Shown: positions 34,889 to 43,506 of the stretch, one piece after another | Numbering within the stretch: position 1 is the stretch's first letter | Layout of the letters: every line of letters begins with the position of its first letter | NCBI RefSeq assembly: GCF_030733385.1 | Contig: NZ_JASHJC010000006.1 | Location: forward strand, 124,001 to 188,000 | DNA length: 64,000 nucleotides | Direction of reading: 5' to 3' | Source of the DNA: Roseovarius sp. MMSF_3359 | GTDB lineage: Bacteria > Pseudomonadota > Alphaproteobacteria > Rhodobacterales > Rhodobacteraceae | Notes under the pieces: model-generated | The model's database searches: none | Seen by the model: the letters and a program-made list of their open reading frames with translations, nothing else | What the model was told of the DNA's origin: nothing | Translations under genes and position numbers: made by a program

Positions 34889-35940
34889 TGCGGCGGCTCT
34901 TCAAATGGTTCTTTCGACTGGTGCTCCTACTGGCCTTGCTGGTGGGCGGGCTGCTTTTGCCGGTGGGGTATGTCGAAATGGCCTGCATCCGCAAGCCGGT
35001 CGATGCCAGTTACGCGGCCCTTCTGCCCGAAGAACATCACCGCCCGGAATCGCGCACCCTGCTGACCTATCCCGAATGGCATATCGTTCACGCCTATGAT
35101 GATTATGCCAAGGTGATTTCCGAGGGCGATCCGCATGAATTCGGCTTTATTTCCGCCATTCGCGGTTTCTGGTCCTCGCTATGCGAGCTGTCCTATGCTT
35201 CCGCCGATCATGGGGGTTTCCCGGTGGAGACCAAGCAGATGGTCTATACGATCGGGGTCAGTTTCACCGCCGAGTTGCTGGCCAAAGCCGCGTATGAGGA
35301 AACCGTTGGCCGGCTGGTCACCCTGACCCGGGACGCGCCGCGCGCACCGCTTGACGATGTATCGGCCCGTCAGGCCGCAGCCTATGCCGAGTTCCTGCAG
35401 CAGGTGCCGTGGTATCAATGGGATTTCGCGATGGATGCGCAGGAGCTGGCCGATAGGACCACTGGCAGTCTGCGCGATACCGAACGGCTTCTGGCGCTGA
35501 GCCTCGAATACGGGGTCAAGACGATCTACGCGGGGGTCATCGAACAGGCGGTCGCCAATGTCGGCGCGGATGAGCTGACGTTGCGCATGGTGGTGCGGGA
35601 TACGACGCCCGAGGCGCTTGCCGCGTATGAGGGGGTGACGGTGATCGGCCCTCTGGGCGACGGGATCGAGATTGAGACACCCCGCTACCGGGTCCTGACG
35701 AAGATCTTGCAGCGGATGGCGCAGGACGGCGTGAATTTTACCGAGATCGCCGGAAATGATGACATTCTGTTCACCGCAACGGCACCGGGGGGGCGCAAGG
35801 ACGATGCGCTCTACAGCTTTCCGCGGCAGGGATATGGCGATTTCCGCCACCTGATCCTGCTGAAGGTGGGCGATCTGGCTGAGGCCCTGCGGGACATGCG
35901 CACCGGCCCGCTGACGCTTGAACATATCCATGACTATTAG
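34888..35940 (+). CDS. Membrane-anchored protein of unknown function
   Basis: The 350-residue protein has one N-terminal membrane helix (WFFRLVLLLALLVGGLLLPVGYVEM) and a soluble periplasmic part. Conserved-looking blocks are LLTYPEWHIVHAYDDYAKV and GFISAIRGFWSSLCEL. No catalytic motif was seen. I start at ATG 34888, which overlaps the previous stop, rather than ATG 34873. It is the third gene of the oxidase operon. Confidence 0.7.
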   Translation: MRRLFKWFFRLVLLLALLVGGLLLPVGYVEMACIRKPVDASYAALLPEEHHRPESRTLLTYPEWHIVHAYDDYAKVISEGDPHEFGFISAIRGFWSSLCELSYASADHGGFPVETKQMVYTIGVSFTAELLAKAAYEETVGRLVTLTRDAPRAPLDDVSARQAAAYAEFLQQVPWYQWDFAMDAQELADRTTGSLRDTERLLALSLEYGVKTIYAGVIEQAVANVGADELTLRMVVRDTTPEALAAYEGVTVIGPLGDGIEIETPRYRVLTKILQRMAQDGVNFTEIAGNDDILFTATAPGGRKDDALYSFPRQGYGDFRHLILLKVGDLAEALRDMRTGPLTLEHIHDY

Positions 35941-36220
35941 GACTTGGCTTTTTGCGATTGCGGGTGTCTTTGCCGGGTGGGTTGCGACCCTGTCGGCTGT
36001 CATGTTGCTAAGCGATGCGGCCCCCGGGGCGATCGTTTTCCTCCCGCAAGACGGCTTCATCGCAAACCTGCCCGATGATGCCGCCGTGGTTGGTCGTGGC
36101 AGCATGTGGGTTGCGGTTCGCTCCGACGCGCCGGGCCTTGGTCGTGCGCTTTATCGGGCCGGGGGCCTGCTGGTCCTGCCGGCGGGGCTTCCCGGCTGCT
36201 TGCCACTGCCGGTGCGTTAA
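35930..36220 (+). CDS. Small membrane protein of unknown function
   Basis: This 96-residue protein has an N-terminal membrane helix (WLFAIAGVFAGWVATLSAVMLL) and an Ala/Leu-rich tail. It overlaps the end of the previous gene by 11 bases, so it is the fourth gene of the unit. The hydrophobic C-terminal stretch GLGRALYRAGGLLVLPAGLPG may lie in or near the membrane. Unknown role. Confidence 0.55.
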   Translation: MTIRTWLFAIAGVFAGWVATLSAVMLLSDAAPGAIVFLPQDGFIANLPDDAAVVGRGSMWVAVRSDAPGLGRALYRAGGLLVLPAGLPGCLPLPVR

Positions 36221-36311
36221 CCAAGTTCTGCGCAGCAACCCTTGCAACAGCGGGCCAGCTACGCCATGTAAGCCTCACCCCGATGGTGCAAGCAAACTGG
36301 ATAGGCACGAC

Positions 36312-37220
36312 ATGATCGAACTGGGCACCCAACCACCCGCGCAAGACCTTATCAAGGACGTCTCCGAAGCCGATTTCATGGCCGAGGTGGTCGAGGCCTC
36401 GAAAACCGTGCCGGTGATCGTCGATTTCTGGGCGCCCTGGTGCGGCCCCTGCAAGACACTTGGCCCCGCGCTTGAGGCGGCGGTGACCAAGGCCAAGGGC
36501 GCGGTCAGGATGGCCAAGGTCAATGTCGATGAAAACCAGGGGATCGCCGGGCAGCTTCGGGTGCAGTCGATCCCGACCGTCTATGCCTTCTGGCAGGGCC
36601 AACCGATCGACGGGTTCCAGGGCGCGCTGCCGCCGTCGGAAATCGATGCCTTTGTCGAACGGACCGTGGCTGCGGCCGGCGGGGATGCAAGCGGTGGGCT
36701 GGACGAGGCCGTTACCGCCGCCGAAGAGATGCTTGACGAAGGGGCCGCAACCGATGCGGCGCAGACCTTTGCCGCGATCCTGCAGGAAGACCCGGCGAAT
36801 GCCGCGGCCTATGCCGGTCTGGCGCGCGCCCATGTCGCGATGGACGATCTGGATCAGGCCGAGGCGATCCTGAACGGGGCGCCTGCGGAAATCAGCCAGA
36901 CACCCGAGGTCGAGGCCGCATTTGCACAGTTGGAACTGGCGCGGCAAGCGGCGGATGCCGGTCCGGTGGGCGAGTTGTCCGCTGCGGTCGAGGCCAATCC
37001 CGACGATCATCAGGCGCGGTTCGACCTGGCGCAGGCATTGAACGCCAACGGCCAGGCACAAGAAGCCGTCGATCAGTTGCTCGAACTCTTCCGCCGCGAT
37101 GCGGAGTGGAATGAGGGCGCCGCCAAGCAGCAGCTCTTCACGATATTCGACGCGCTGAAACCCAATGATCCGGTGGTCCTGAACGGGCGCCGCAAATTGA
37201 GTTCTATGATATTTGCCTGA
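36312..37220 (+). CDS. cnoX: Thioredoxin-TPR co-chaperone CnoX
   Basis: This 302-residue protein has a thioredoxin domain with the active site WAPWCGPCKTL (C44, C47) and C-terminal TPR-like helices. CnoX holds unfolded proteins, and alphaproteobacterial forms keep the redox-active CGPC, unlike the E. coli protein. ATG 36312 is the natural start; a longer upstream frame has no ribosome site. It is followed by the LON-domain gene 27 bases on. Confidence 0.9.
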   Translation: MIELGTQPPAQDLIKDVSEADFMAEVVEASKTVPVIVDFWAPWCGPCKTLGPALEAAVTKAKGAVRMAKVNVDENQGIAGQLRVQSIPTVYAFWQGQPIDGFQGALPPSEIDAFVERTVAAAGGDASGGLDEAVTAAEEMLDEGAATDAAQTFAAILQEDPANAAAYAGLARAHVAMDDLDQAEAILNGAPAEISQTPEVEAAFAQLELARQAADAGPVGELSAAVEANPDDHQARFDLAQALNANGQAQEAVDQLLELFRRDAEWNEGAAKQQLFTIFDALKPNDPVVLNGRRKLSSMIFA

Positions 37221-37247
37221 GCCGCATCATGCGCTAGGTTGACAGTC

Positions 37248-37892
37248 ATGAAAAAGCCCGCCGATCTGCCGGATGTCATCCCGATCTTTCCTTTGCCGGG
37301 GGCACTCCTGCTACCGCGGTCGCGATTGCCGCTTCACCTTTTCGAACCGCGCTATCTGGCGATGCTGGATGACGCGCTGAAAACCCCCGAACGGATCATC
37401 GCCATGATCCAGCCGAACCGCGTGCCGGATGGCTGCGATGATGCGCTTTATTCCATCGGATGTGCCGGCCGCGTGACCCAGTTCTCCGAGACCGAGGATG
37501 GCCGCTACATGATTACCCTGTCGGGTCAGTCGCGGTTTCGCATCATCGAAGAGGTCGAGGGGTTTACGCCCTATCGCCGCGCGCGGGTTTCCTGGGCCGG
37601 GTTCGAACGTGATCTGGGCCCGCAGGATGTCGATGTGCATTTTCAACGCGGGCCGTTTCTTGATCTCTTGGGTCGCTACTTCCAGGCGCGGGAACTGCAG
37701 ACCGACTGGGAATCCCTGAAAGAGGCCGATGACGAGCTTTTGATCAACTCGCTGTCGATGCTCCTGGGATTCGAGCCGGAGGACAAGCAAGCGCTGTTGG
37801 AGGCGCCCTCATTGGCGACCCGGCGCGAGACGCTGATCACGTTGATCGAGTTTGCCTTGCGGGGCGGCGATGATGAGGAACTGATGCAATGA
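37248..37892 (+). CDS. LON substrate-binding domain protein
   Basis: This 214-residue protein consists of a LON peptidase N-terminal domain only: [30 protein letters not shown] is its signature. It lacks ATPase and protease domains. Its start is taken at ATG 37248. It overlaps the Trm112 gene by four bases, and that pair with CnoX is often conserved in Rhodobacterales. Role unknown, probably in protein quality control. Confidence 0.88.
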   Translation: MKKPADLPDVIPIFPLPGALLLPRSRLPLHLFEPRYLAMLDDALKTPERIIAMIQPNRVPDGCDDALYSIGCAGRVTQFSETEDGRYMITLSGQSRFRIIEEVEGFTPYRRARVSWAGFERDLGPQDVDVHFQRGPFLDLLGRYFQARELQTDWESLKEADDELLINSLSMLLGFEPEDKQALLEAPSLATRRETLITLIEFALRGGDDEELMQ

Positions 37893-38080
37893 ACGACGAC
37901 GCGAAGGGTCCAGGGTTCGACCGCCATATGTTGGAGGCGCTGGTCTGCCCGCAGACACAGGCCACTCTGGAATATGATGCGGATGCGCAGGAATTGATCA
38001 GCCGTGCGGCCGGACTTGCCTTCCCGATCCGCAGCGGCATTCCCGTGATGCTCATCGACGAGGCCCGTACGCTGGACTGA
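37889..38080 (+). CDS. Trm112 family protein
   Basis: This 63-residue protein begins [17 protein letters not shown] after a short N-terminal extension and ends with the [18 protein letters not shown] block typical of Trm112/YcaR. Only one Cys of the zinc-type motif is present, as in many bacterial members. It is translationally coupled to the LON-domain gene. Confidence 0.85.
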   Translation: MNDDAKGPGFDRHMLEALVCPQTQATLEYDADAQELISRAAGLAFPIRSGIPVMLIDEARTLD

Positions 38081-38227
38081 GCCACCCGTGATGCACCCGG
38101 GGACAAACCGGCACTTGCCTCCGCCTCGTGCCGACCTCTTTCCGATCCTTGAAAATTCTGTGGGTTTTTGCTGTGTATTGAGGTCTTGTATTAAACCTAT
38201 TGATTAATTAACGTATTGGTTTAATAT

Positions 38228-38569
38228 ATGCGCATGCACAGTGACGACACATTAGATGCAACCTTTGCTGCTTTGGCGCATCCGGTGCGCCGTTCGATCC
38301 TTGCGCGTCTGGCGCAGGGGAAGGCCACCGTGAACGACCTTGCGGAGCCGTTTGAGATGTCTCTGCCCGCGGTATCGAAACATATCCGGGTGCTGGAGGA
38401 GGCAGGATTGATCCAGCGCGAAAGAGACGCGCAATTTCGCCCCTGCACCCTCGACACGGGGCCCATCGAAGCGGTGGCAAACTGGACGGAAAAATATCGC
38501 CATATCTGGGAATCGCGTTTTGACGTGATGGGGCGGCTTCTGGACGACATGAAGGATAAATCACCATGA
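38228..38569 (+). CDS. ArsR family transcriptional regulator
   Basis: This 113-residue winged-helix protein has FAALAHPVRRSILARLAQGKATVNDLAEPFEMSLPAVSKHIRVLEEAGLI, the ArsR recognition region. It lacks metal-binding CxC motifs, as expected for the SRPBCC-linked subgroup. It overlaps the AHSA1-type gene by four bases, a common regulator/SRPBCC pair. A short AT-rich stretch with TTGATTAATTAA lies just upstream and may hold its operator. Confidence 0.9.
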   Translation: MRMHSDDTLDATFAALAHPVRRSILARLAQGKATVNDLAEPFEMSLPAVSKHIRVLEEAGLIQRERDAQFRPCTLDTGPIEAVANWTEKYRHIWESRFDVMGRLLDDMKDKSP

Positions 38570-39063
38570 ACGATCAACAGAATTGGATCCGGATCGAGAG
38601 AGAGTTTGACGCGCCGATTGACCTGGTGTGGCAAATGTGGACTGACCCGGAGCTTTTCAAACGCTGGTACGGGCCGAACGGCATGTCGGTTCCTGTCGCG
38701 GAATTGGATGTTGCCGTCGGCGGAACGCGCAAGGTCTGCATGGCGATGCAGTCGCCGGAAAGGGCCATGTCGATGTGGTTCACCGGGGTCTACAAGGAGG
38801 TCAGCCCGCCAAATCGTCTCGTCTATACCGAAAGCATTTGTGATGAAGCGGGCAACATCATTTCGCCCAAGAGCATGGGTATGCCCGACGATTTTCCGGA
38901 CATAACGGAGGTGATCGTGGAGCTGAGCGACGTGGGCGGCAAGACCAGGATGGTGATGGTGCATGTCGGCGTCACCGAAGGGACCGCGGGCGCCGGTGGC
39001 TGGAACCAGGCCTTTGACAAACTGGCCAAATTGGCGGCGTCGCAGGCGGGGTCGACCGACTAA
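38566..39063 (+). CDS. SRPBCC/AHSA1-type ligand-binding protein
   Basis: This 165-residue START-like protein has the AHSA1 elements WQMWTDPELFKRWYGPNG, MWFTGVYKEVSPPNRLVYTES and AGGWNQAFDKLAKL. It probably binds a hydrophobic ligand. It is coupled to the upstream ArsR regulator by a four-base overlap. No ligand can be assigned. Confidence 0.9.
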   Translation: MNDQQNWIRIEREFDAPIDLVWQMWTDPELFKRWYGPNGMSVPVAELDVAVGGTRKVCMAMQSPERAMSMWFTGVYKEVSPPNRLVYTESICDEAGNIISPKSMGMPDDFPDITEVIVELSDVGGKTRMVMVHVGVTEGTAGAGGWNQAFDKLAKLAASQAGSTD

Positions 39064-39198
39064 GGTGATATGGGCCAGATCGCCCGGCCAATGACCTCTT
39101 TGAAGGTCTCCAAATACTCTGCTTCGATGGTTTGACTGAGGTCAAATCACGCAGCCCCGTCTTCGGTTAGAAGAGTGTCGAAAGCGGAGGATGTTGGA

Positions 39199-39606
39199 AT
39201 GAAACATATATTGGCGGCAGTGGATGGATCCGATGCATCCTTCCGCGCACTTGATCACGCGGCAGCTCTGGCGGACAAACTCGATGCCGAACTGACCATT
39301 CTCATTGTCCGGCTGATTGTCGTTGGCCGCAAAGGGGCCTACCCGGCCCTCGGTTCGGAGGAAGTGCAGAAAATCGAGCAGCGATCCAAAGAGATCGCAC
39401 TTGCCCAAGCCTGTACCAAGTCGACCATTCAGGTCGAAAAGTCACGGGACACGGCCTTCAAGATCGTCGATGTCGCCATCGAGGGAAACGCCGATCTTAT
39501 CGTCATGGGCGCATCGGGGGTCGGCGGGTTCAAGGCCTTCCTGCTTGGGTCGATCTCACAAGAGGTACTTAGAAAATCCGCGTGTCCTGTGACGATCGTC
39601 CACTGA
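39199..39606 (+). CDS. Universal stress protein (UspA family)
   Basis: This 135-residue protein begins MKHILAAVDGSDASFRAL and ends with the ATP-binding motif GASGVGGFKAFLLGSISQ followed by CPVTIV. It fits the ATP-binding Usp group. ATG 39199 follows GGAGGATGTTG. It is a single-gene unit between the AHSA1 gene and the M16 pair. Confidence 0.92.
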   Translation: MKHILAAVDGSDASFRALDHAAALADKLDAELTILIVRLIVVGRKGAYPALGSEEVQKIEQRSKEIALAQACTKSTIQVEKSRDTAFKIVDVAIEGNADLIVMGASGVGGFKAFLLGSISQEVLRKSACPVTIVH

Positions 39607-39633
39607 GCTGACAGGCGCTTGACTTCCCCGACG

Positions 39634-39659
39634 TGGCGCGACCACCCGAGGTCGCGCCA
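39634..39659. terminator. Hairpin between convergent Usp and M16 genes
   Basis: TGGCGCGACC (39634-39643) and GGTCGCGCCA (39650-39659) form a perfect 10-bp stem with a six-base loop between two convergent genes. No T-tract follows on either strand, so termination may be incomplete. Confidence 0.55.
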
Positions 39660-39679
39660 GCCGTTGGAGATGTACCACC

Positions 39680-40993
39680 TTAGTTTATCGTCGTTTCCAA
39701 TCCATCCGGCTTGCCGGTGACCACGAATGTCAGGCTGTCGGGGTCCATCAATTCGCGCGCGACACGGTTGACGTCTTCCAAGGTCACCGCGTTCACCATG
39801 TCGTTGCGATTGGCGATGTAATCCGTGGGCAGGCCTTCCATCTGCATGCCCACGGCGATGTTCGCAATCGGACCGTTGCCGTCGAACCGGAGCGGATAGG
39901 CCCCTGTCAGGTAAGTCTTGGCATCGTTCAACTCGGCTTCGGTCACACCTTCGTCGCGGATGCGGGCCCATTCATCGCGGATCACATTGACCGCCTCGGC
40001 CACACGATCGTTGGCGGAGGCCACCGACCCCATCCAAATCTGCGCATTATCCATATCCAGAAGGTAGGAATAGACGCCATAGGTCAGGCCGCGTTTCTCA
40101 CGGACCTCGGTCATCAGGCGGCTCTCGAACCCGCCGCCACCAAGGATATGGTTAAGGACATAGGCCGCGAAGAAATCCTCGTCATCGCGGTCGATCCCGG
40201 GCTGCGCAAAGGTCACCACGGATTGCGGCGTATCGTAATCGACCACCTTGACGCCACCCGGCAGGTTGGGATCGACATCCGCGGGCAGGGGGGTGCCCGT
40301 CGCGGGCAGATCGCCCAGCAGGTCGTCCAGCAACACCATCAACTCGGCTTCGGTGATGTCGCCCACCGCGCTCACGTAGAGCCGGTCGCGGGCCAGGGCA
40401 TTGGCATGGGCGGTCACGATATCATCCCGGGTCAGCGCCGCGACGGTTTCGAGCGTGCCGTTGCGTGAACTGCCATAGGGATGATCGCCATAGACCAGGA
40501 TATCAAAGGCGCTGGCAGAGATATCGCGCGGGTCCTTAAGATCGGACTGGATGATCGAAATCACCTGCGCCCGGACGCGGTCAACATCCGCTTGTTCAAA
40601 CCGCGGCTCAACAAGGCTTGCGCGCAGAAGTGCCGCCGCCTCCGCCCGGTTTTCGGTCAGCATCTTGGCCGAAACCGAAACGCCGTCATCGCCGGTATCA
40701 TAGGAAAAAGACGCCGCCAGCCCTTCGACCGCCCGGGCAAAACCGCGCGAATCGAGCTCGGCAGAGCCTTCTTCAAGGAGTGCCATCATCAGGTTCGTGG
40801 CCCCGCGTTTCCCCGGAAGATCAAGCGCCGCGCCGCCACGGAACCGCAATTCAAGTGCGATGAAGGGGATCGAATGATCCTCTACCAGCCAGGCATTGAT
40901 GCCGCCGGGTGTCGTCAGTTCCTTGATCTCGACCTCGGCCCGGGCGGGCAGGGCGGCGAAGAGGGCGACGAAGGCAAGTGCGAAACGGATCAT
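39680..40993 (-). CDS. M16 peptidase-like subunit lacking the zinc motif
   Basis: This protein of about 437 residues starts with a signal peptide (IRFALAFVALFAALPARA). It has the M16 fold, including the R/Y pair in HILGGGGFESRLMTEVREKRGLTYGVYSYL. The position of the HxxEH zinc site reads NLMMALLEEGS, so no zinc can bind. Paired M16B peptidases consist of one active and one inactive subunit; the overlapping partner upstream is active. The ATGA overlap implies a fixed heterodimer. Confidence 0.85.
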   Translation of the reverse strand: MIRFALAFVALFAALPARAEVEIKELTTPGGINAWLVEDHSIPFIALELRFRGGAALDLPGKRGATNLMMALLEEGSAELDSRGFARAVEGLAASFSYDTGDDGVSVSAKMLTENRAEAAALLRASLVEPRFEQADVDRVRAQVISIIQSDLKDPRDISASAFDILVYGDHPYGSSRNGTLETVAALTRDDIVTAHANALARDRLYVSAVGDITEAELMVLLDDLLGDLPATGTPLPADVDPNLPGGVKVVDYDTPQSVVTFAQPGIDRDDEDFFAAYVLNHILGGGGFESRLMTEVREKRGLTYGVYSYLLDMDNAQIWMGSVASANDRVAEAVNVIRDEWARIRDEGVTEAELNDAKTYLTGAYPLRFDGNGPIANIAVGMQMEGLPTDYIANRNDMVNAVTLEDVNRVARELMDPDSLTFVVTGKPDGLETTIN

Positions 40994-42318
40994 TGGGTCA
41001 CCTCCGGGGCGCGCAGCCATCCGGTGACGGCATTGTCGCGGTTAAATACTTTGGCGGCGGCGGCCATGATGTCCTCTTCGGTCACCGCTTTCAGGATCTC
41101 GGGCCAGGCCTGAACATCTTCGACGGTCAGCCCTTGCGAAAGCGACCGGCCGTATTCATTGGCGATTGTGCTGACGTTGTCCTGCTCGTAGATCAGCGCG
41201 GCGCGGATCTGCATCCTGATCCGCTCAAGGTGCTCCGGGTCGATCCCGTCTTTCATGAAATCGGCGATCACCTGATCCATCGCATCCTCGGCCTCTTGCA
41301 ACGAAACACCGGCAGTTGGCACGACATAAACGTTGAAGGTCGTGTCATCGAGTGACAAGCCGCTATACCACGCGCCGGATTGCACGGCGATCTGCGCATC
41401 GAATTGCAGCTTTTCGGCCATGACCGACGTTGTGCCACCGCCCAGAAGTTCAGCCAGCATGGTCAGTGCCGCCGCTTCTTCCTGCGCACCGCTGTCACGT
41501 TCCGGGGCGAGGTAGGAGCGCGCCACATAGGGCTGCGCCACGCGGGGGTCTTCGAACACCATCCGGCGTTCTGCCATCTGATCCGGTTCCTGCGCACGCA
41601 GCCTCTCGGGCAGGTCGGGGTTTGCGGGGATCACGCCGTAATACTGCTCGGCCAGACGCTTCACCTCGTCGGGGGTGACATCGCCGGCCACAATGAGGAT
41701 GGCGTTATTGGGCGAATAGTAGGTGCCATAGAATGCCAAGGCATCTTCCAGCGTCAGCGCCGTCATCTCGTGACGCCAGCCGATGATCGGGATGCCGTAG
41801 CGATGGTTGAGATACTGTGCCGCGCTCATCTGTTCGCGGAAAAGGGCAGAGGCGCTGTTTTCAACCCGCTGGTTGCGCTCCTCGATGATCACGTCACGCT
41901 CGGTCAGAATTTCCTCGGGGCCAAGCTGGATGTTCTTCATCCGGTCGCTTTCCATCCGCATCATCAATTCGAGGCGATCTGCCGCGACCCGTTGGAAATA
42001 GGCGGTGTAGTCATAGCTGGTGAAGGCATTATCGGTGCCGCCATTGCGCGCCACGGTTGCGGAAAACTCGCCGGGTGCCAGCGTCTTGGTACCTTTGAAC
42101 AGAAGATGTTCGAGGAAATGTGCGACCCCGGAGTCACCGGCCGGTTCATCGGCGGATCCGGCACGATACCAGACCATATGCACCACCACCGGCGCGCGAT
42201 GATCTTCGACCACCACGACCTCCATACCGTTATCCAGCATGAAATTGCTGACCTTGTCGTTGGCCAGCGCGGGAAATGCAGCAACAACAAAGGCAATGGC
42301 GGCAACTAATCTGTGCAT
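40990..42318 (-). CDS. M16 zinc metallopeptidase
   Basis: This 442-residue protein has a signal peptide (LVAAIAFVVAAFPALA) and the inverted zinc motif HFLEHLLFKGT with the downstream Glu in the ATTSYDYTAYFQ-EMM region. It is the active half of a periplasmic M16B pair. The second subunit starts inside its stop. Substrate unknown; bacterial pairs trim small peptides. Confidence 0.9.
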   Translation of the reverse strand: MHRLVAAIAFVVAAFPALANDKVSNFMLDNGMEVVVVEDHRAPVVVHMVWYRAGSADEPAGDSGVAHFLEHLLFKGTKTLAPGEFSATVARNGGTDNAFTSYDYTAYFQRVAADRLELMMRMESDRMKNIQLGPEEILTERDVIIEERNQRVENSASALFREQMSAAQYLNHRYGIPIIGWRHEMTALTLEDALAFYGTYYSPNNAILIVAGDVTPDEVKRLAEQYYGVIPANPDLPERLRAQEPDQMAERRMVFEDPRVAQPYVARSYLAPERDSGAQEEAAALTMLAELLGGGTTSVMAEKLQFDAQIAVQSGAWYSGLSLDDTTFNVYVVPTAGVSLQEAEDAMDQVIADFMKDGIDPEHLERIRMQIRAALIYEQDNVSTIANEYGRSLSQGLTVEDVQAWPEILKAVTEEDIMAAAAKVFNRDNAVTGWLRAPEVTQ

Positions 42319-42455
42319 ATGGCTCTCCTCCTGACCCGAAACGCGGGCGTTGCCCTAGAAGATACGAGGGTTGCGTCCCGGTTCAAGGCCAAGACGTGGA
42401 AACATGACGGGGATGTGAGCGGACAAGGGAGCGGTTCTGGCCCCCTCCGCGTCGA

Positions 42456-42974
42456 TCACTCTTCGGGCGGAGCCGAAGGCACCGTGATCCCGGCCTGGCG
42501 CAGGCGGCGGAACTCCGCATTGCTGTCGAGCCATTGGCGCTTGTAGGAATTGGTGTAGTCGTCGATCGGGCCGATGTTGAGGATATTGACGCGGCCATGG
42601 CGGCGACGGGTCTGTTTGTCCTCCTCGCTCAGGGTCTGGCGAATGCCGGGGGCGACGCCAAACCGGCTTGTATGACGCACGAGGCCCGCATCGCTCGACG
42701 GGATGCCAGCGGTGGCCAGCACCGCAGCGTTTCCACCCAGGGCGGCAGCACCATCAGCAAGCGGATTTTGATCGGTGAGGTTCGATCCGCCCGGTGTCGG
42801 TGTCGGAAGGGCTGCATAGCTTTCGGGCGCCTGAAGCGGTTTGCCCGGGATAATAGTAAATTCATCCGGCCCGTTGCCCGTCTTCTTGATCCGGGTCAGC
42901 GGTTTGTCCTTGTTGCCACAGGCCGAAACCAGGCCCAGCATCAGGATCACCATCAATACGCGCGACACGCTCAT
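42456..42974 (-). CDS. DUF3035 lipoprotein
   Basis: This 172-residue protein has a lipoprotein signal ending GLVSACG (Cys19). The mature part is Pro/Gly-rich (GKPLQAPESYAALPTPTPGG) and then RHTSRFGVAPGIRQTLSEED, the pattern of DUF3035. It lies downstream of lspA, which processes such lipoproteins. Role unknown. Confidence 0.85.
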   Translation of the reverse strand: MSVSRVLMVILMLGLVSACGNKDKPLTRIKKTGNGPDEFTIIPGKPLQAPESYAALPTPTPGGSNLTDQNPLADGAAALGGNAAVLATAGIPSSDAGLVRHTSRFGVAPGIRQTLSEEDKQTRRRHGRVNILNIGPIDDYTNSYKRQWLDSNAEFRRLRQAGITVPSAPPEE

Positions 42975-43026
42975 CGCCCCACTCCTGTAAAGTCCTGCCC
43001 CGGTTTATCGCATAGCTTTGCCAAGG

Positions 43027-43497
43027 TCACGAGGGCTTTTTATCCGAGGTGAAAAGGATCAGCCCGATCGCCCCGGCAAATACCGCGATATCGGCCACGT
43101 TGAAGGCAAAGGGGTTGTTGATGCCGCAGCAGGACATGTTGAGGAAATCGGCCACCGCGCCGTAGAGCAGACGGTCAATGACATTGCCCAGGGCGCCACC
43201 GACGAGAAGACCCGCCGAAATCTCCTGCCAGCGGTTGGTCACGCTTCGGCTCATCCAGATCAGGACGCCGATGGTGATCCCCAGTGCAATGACGATCAGG
43301 ATCCAGCGGGTCATCGGGCTATCCTGCGAAAAAAGCCCGAAATTGATGCCATAATTCCAGGCCATGCGCAGATTCAGAACCGGTGGCAGCACATCGATCC
43401 GCAGAACCTCCTTGAGGTTCATCATATGCACCACCCAGTACTTGCTGGCCTGATCCAGCAGAAAGGTGATGAGCGCGGCCCAGAAGATCCGTTGCAT
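43027..43497 (-). CDS. lspA: Lipoprotein signal peptidase II
   Basis: This 156-residue membrane aspartic protease has four hydrophobic segments. The catalytic Asp residues are in GNVIDRL and FNVADIAV. It cleaves prolipoprotein signals. It follows purH by nine bases, and the DUF3035 lipoprotein gene follows it by 52 bases. Confidence 0.95.
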   Translation of the reverse strand: MQRIFWAALITFLLDQASKYWVVHMMNLKEVLRIDVLPPVLNLRMAWNYGINFGLFSQDSPMTRWILIVIALGITIGVLIWMSRSVTNRWQEISAGLLVGGALGNVIDRLLYGAVADFLNMSCCGINNPFAFNVADIAVFAGAIGLILFTSDKKPS

Positions 43498-43506
43498 CAG
43501 GCGCCC

